From: Brettanomyces bruxellensis
Taxonomy: Eukaryota; Ascomycota; Pichiomycetes; Pichiales; Pichiaceae
DNA length: 64,000 nucleotides
Assembly (NCBI RefSeq): GCF_011074885.1
Contig: NC_054685.1
Span: 496,001 to 560,000, forward strand
Reading direction: 5' to 3'
Part shown: positions 62,601 through 64,000 of the stretch, piece by piece
Layout of the letters: each line of letters starts with the position of its first letter
Numbering within the stretch: the stretch's first letter is position 1
Notes under the pieces: generated by a model
What the model was told of the DNA's origin: nothing
What the model saw: the letters and a program-made list of their open reading frames with translations, nothing else
Database searches by the model: none
Program-made: the position numbers and the translations under genes

Positions 62601-62754
62601 CACTTCCAATTATGGGATCTTTCTCGGGAGATGGTTGATACTCGATGGATTTTGCATTTTCTGGACCTTTAACGGGTTTTTTGTCAAATATAGCTTTAAG
62701 GTTTGGCAATTCCGGCAATACCTGAACGCTTGTGAGCTCAGTTGGCCAAAACAT
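59620..62754 (-). CDS. RIC1: Ric1, subunit of the Ric1-Rgp1 guanine-exchange complex for Ypt6
   Basis: Ric1 with Rgp1 activates the Golgi Rab Ypt6 for retrograde traffic. The 1044-residue protein opens MFWPTELTSVQVLPELPN and has an N-terminal beta-propeller-type region with FAVETSGNVALIYTI and HYNYALHCFCWVNSLGKCW. The C-terminal RIC1 domain shows LPHFKYVLELLMVRYIQ, NCLKKTEAQYWNVLFEKLG and DQNYKLSAHYLIIALN, matching the helical C-terminal family pattern. Length equals S. cerevisiae Ric1 (1056) closely. Start ATG 62754. Confidence 0.87.
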   Translation of the reverse strand: MFWPTELTSVQVLPELPNLKAIFDKKPVKGPENAKSIEYQPSPEKDPIIGSVTQPVYTKSYKKHYARSGLHLPYAILTYRGLYLYDSRTGSPISAHIRSDNSIAKYGSNVKVRVSPCGRIFAVETSGNVALIYTIRTDLSDHEMLTVFNSDGFVLQNGLPLPRYRVVKHDETYEDSGLNLDEGTANGFVQSLLKAFKPSTENETPVTDFGLRLRLILNVQSRLADFFFLSDLHIILVNKSPTAFQVVPLGKDKKITYLLAENLTWYPEEDRNADIIDFHYNYALHCFCWVNSLGKCWLAQVGKSRDITLLEPDALTGTCLYSGSEKAILTLISNSKGLVYVGLHDGRLLLFKIGNNGSSTLLKTINKPPNAGQLRHFSLSPDENTLIIQYSDGWTIHSFLGNLNFSTFEFDPLLISSPNDIRFIDYQNILLTHADKILRLKLSGLNFMSDLSSLAVNRPILFSADVLRLFCGSNKSSAPDTLKSASEETLYNESRFADSWMLQTLPLAFTQRNSQVRASCANKRGTFFCVVGEKDVIVFDCKLHLWKFLDWKQEDILEQSASGRCHAFFSCLWYQDYLILSAREEVFVAENAEDPTFDPAVYVFPPSCLKSDSEFKIDSTVWNFKLPNAGKGARPNIISVDLDLSQSTLIVTTNEMSIYTWKICEKSTDSVSNVRALLIFEKLSLYQLKDAFKELDNAMCNVRSVLLLRKTDLLILDGTSLFIVSKQAGTAQLSRYHISLVNNQVEYVQKLDQKTFLVFDGSKILHYSVIVDDLSSGTNLGVPVNINIGNEVESLESGSYDVESSGVTPYPLTTQQSDSTVYGVEVECYSDTKIRLVPTKKNYLDDIIDHQIWANIRVRKSDSMEALGITTVYRKMHKLPHFKYVLELLMVRYIQHVYEKKLFDSEDEYFDRLFELIKMTGKMYEILLNCLKKTEAQYWNVLFEKLGENARDIVGTLLHEDQNYKLSAHYLIIALNGEKHDDKLPKDGIESWSDTKLKAEDALLFRSIVQKLASARDYVTCFEMLHFLKLVDPKACTEVIKSIE

Positions 62755-63521
62755 TTTAATTGTGCACTTTTAGTCTACTGATTGCTGTCCGAAAGATATA
62801 ATTGCCAAGGTAGAAGTTCAATTGGAATGCCGAAATTTGGCAGATAGGTACGTGTAAGCAAGTAAAAAAAAAAGGAGATAAAAAAAAAAAATAAATACTT
62901 AAGCAGCGAAAAGAACACGATCACATATTGTAGCTGGATGGTTGGCAAATTAACATTATATGGATGAAAATACTAAAGTTGAATTGATTAACACTAAGAA
63001 AGCAAGAAAACAAGTGTGTTGTTAAAGCAAGAGGTGTTCAAATTGCCGCTCCCACCAATACAGAGCAATACTTAAGGAAATAGCATGTCACGTGACTTTG
63101 GGCGCTTAATCCAAGAAGGAGCAGTAGAAACGGTCTACAAGTAATTTGTAATCGGGTATATGAATTGCTCAGAATCAACAGACGGAAAACAAAAAAAGGA
63201 AGAGTCGAAGCAAAAGTAAAATAGAGAAGAAGAGTAGAATAAAACGAAGAGATAATAAAATAAAATATAAGATAAAGTAAAAGAGAAAGTAAGACGTATT
63301 GAAACAAAGCAAAGGAGTGAAGCAACCAATAAGCAGAGTTAAAGCAATATGTAATAGGCTATTAAAGCATGATGAAAAGGCACATTGCGGCCGATATATT
63401 GGCACAACGGTATGGCGGGATAAAGGAGAGAAAGGGCAGAAAATAACAGAAACAACAACAAGAAGTAGGTGGTATCGCTAAAACAAAAACAAGTAATTAA
63501 AATAAGAAAAAAGACAGTGCT
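62755..63521. other. Intergenic region RIC1 / TUB2
   Basis: About 770 bases, AT-rich, with dense AAAAT/AAAGT purine tracts from 63170 to 63300. It contains the RIC1 promoter and TUB2 terminator. No gene is seen; ORFs reading through the purine tracts are artefacts of composition. Confidence 0.4.
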
Positions 63522-64000
63522 TCAGGCAGCAGCTGCAGGAGCAGGCTCAGTCTCAGCAGGCTGATCATCTTCCATTGGAGCCTCATCAGCATACTCAGCA
63601 GCAGCATTAACATCAGCATCTGCCTCATCATCAGCATCACTAACATCCTGGTACTGCTGGTACTCGTTGACCAAGTCCTGCATGTTGGATTCTGCCTCCA
63701 CAAACTCCATTTCGTCCATTCCCTCGGACGTGTACCAGTGCAAGAAGGCCTTTCTTCTGAACATGGCACTAAACTGATCACCAACACGTCTGAAAAGCTG
63801 TTGGATGGAGGTGGAATTGCCAATAAAGGTGGCAGCCATGTCCAAACCGACAGGAGGAACTGAACAGACTGCAGATTGAACATTGTTAGGTATCCAATCG
63901 ACAAAGTAGTCTGCATTTTTCGTCTGCACCTTGTGCATTTCGTCCTCGACCTCCTTCACAGACACGTTACCCCGGAAAAAGGCAGCAGCAGTCAAATATC
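63522..64000 (-). CDS. TUB2: Beta-tubulin, C-terminal part (runs off the right edge)
   Basis: The last 159 codons of beta-tubulin; the gene continues past base 64000. [71 protein letters not shown] and VNEYQQYQD are all universal beta-tubulin motifs. After YQQYQD comes an acidic, alanine-rich tail of about 50 residues ([17 protein letters not shown] onward), somewhat longer than the usual tail and ending in PAPAAAA. Introns known in fungal beta-tubulins lie mainly near the 5' end, outside this window. Confidence 0.96.
   Translation of the reverse strand, partial: YLTAAAFFRGNVSVKEVEDEMHKVQTKNADYFVDWIPNNVQSAVCSVPPVGLDMAATFIGNSTSIQQLFRRVGDQFSAMFRRKAFLHWYTSEGMDEMEFVEAESNMQDLVNEYQQYQDVSDADDEADADVNAAAEYADEAPMEDDQPAETEPAPAAAA

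Noticed and set aside
1..64000. tRNA genes, transposons and CUG-Ser decoding
   Set aside because: No B-box/A-box pair outside genes, no reverse transcriptase, integrase or transposase motif, and no LTR pair was seen; CTG fits Leu at a conserved RAD50 site. A tRNAscan-SE run would settle the tRNA point.

Overview
The window is nuclear chromosomal DNA from an ascomycete budding yeast. The genes are compact and nearly intron-free, the intergenic DNA is AT-rich, and almost every recognisable protein matches a Saccharomycotina family. CTG reads naturally as leucine at a conserved RAD50 position, which argues against the CUG-Ser clade. Two probable nuclear subunits of respiratory complex I (NDUFS5-like and NDUFA6/LYR) and a COP9 signalosome CSN5 gene argue against the Saccharomyces lineage. 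A Pichiaceae-type yeast (Brettanomyces, Ogataea or Pichia-like) is the best inference; no species can be fixed from sequence alone. About 28 protein genes can be supported. I recognised no tRNA, rRNA, CRISPR array or complete transposon.

Layout, left to right. 1-14.7 kb: a possible gene end at the left edge, then a methylene-THF dehydrogenase/cyclohydrolase, GYP1 (with a newly read 5' intron), a DCS1-type decapping scavenger, a CMK-type kinase, CSN5/RRI1 and a PFK26-type 6-phosphofructo-2-kinase. 14.7-30 kb: a DLD2-type dehydrogenase, a WSC cell-wall sensor, a CUB1/YPL260W homologue, an unusual long eIF4E-like protein (frame broken near its start), an NDUFS5-like subunit with a tandem array made from its own 3' end, the branchpoint-binding protein MSL5, an unknown 86-residue ORF and the monoglyceride lipase YJU3. 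30-35.3 kb: a GC-rich patch with a zinc-cluster transcription factor carrying two Cys-rich clusters, followed by about 3 kb without a gene. 35.3-50.2 kb: CRS1, RAD50 (frame broken near its 3' end), RBA50, AAT2, CHO1, DAM1, SHY1. 50.8-64 kb: PRP6, RRB1, a PQ-loop membrane protein with an in-frame TAG, NDUFA6, RIC1, and the 3' part of beta-tubulin running off the right edge.

The genes are mostly unrelated housekeeping genes transcribed from both strands. They cover splicing (MSL5, PRP6), mitochondrial respiration (SHY1, NDUFS5, NDUFA6), membrane traffic (GYP1, RIC1), microtubules and kinetochore (DAM1, TUB2), lipid metabolism (CHO1, YJU3) and one-carbon or amino-acid metabolism. No dedicated new multi-gene system is evident. 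The observations most worth checking are three otherwise well conserved reading frames each interrupted by one lesion. Two of these are the same type, one A short in an A5 run. The others are the eIF4E-like protein with a long basic tail, the 24-bp array derived from a gene terminus, and the GC-rich patch around the double-zinc-cluster factor.
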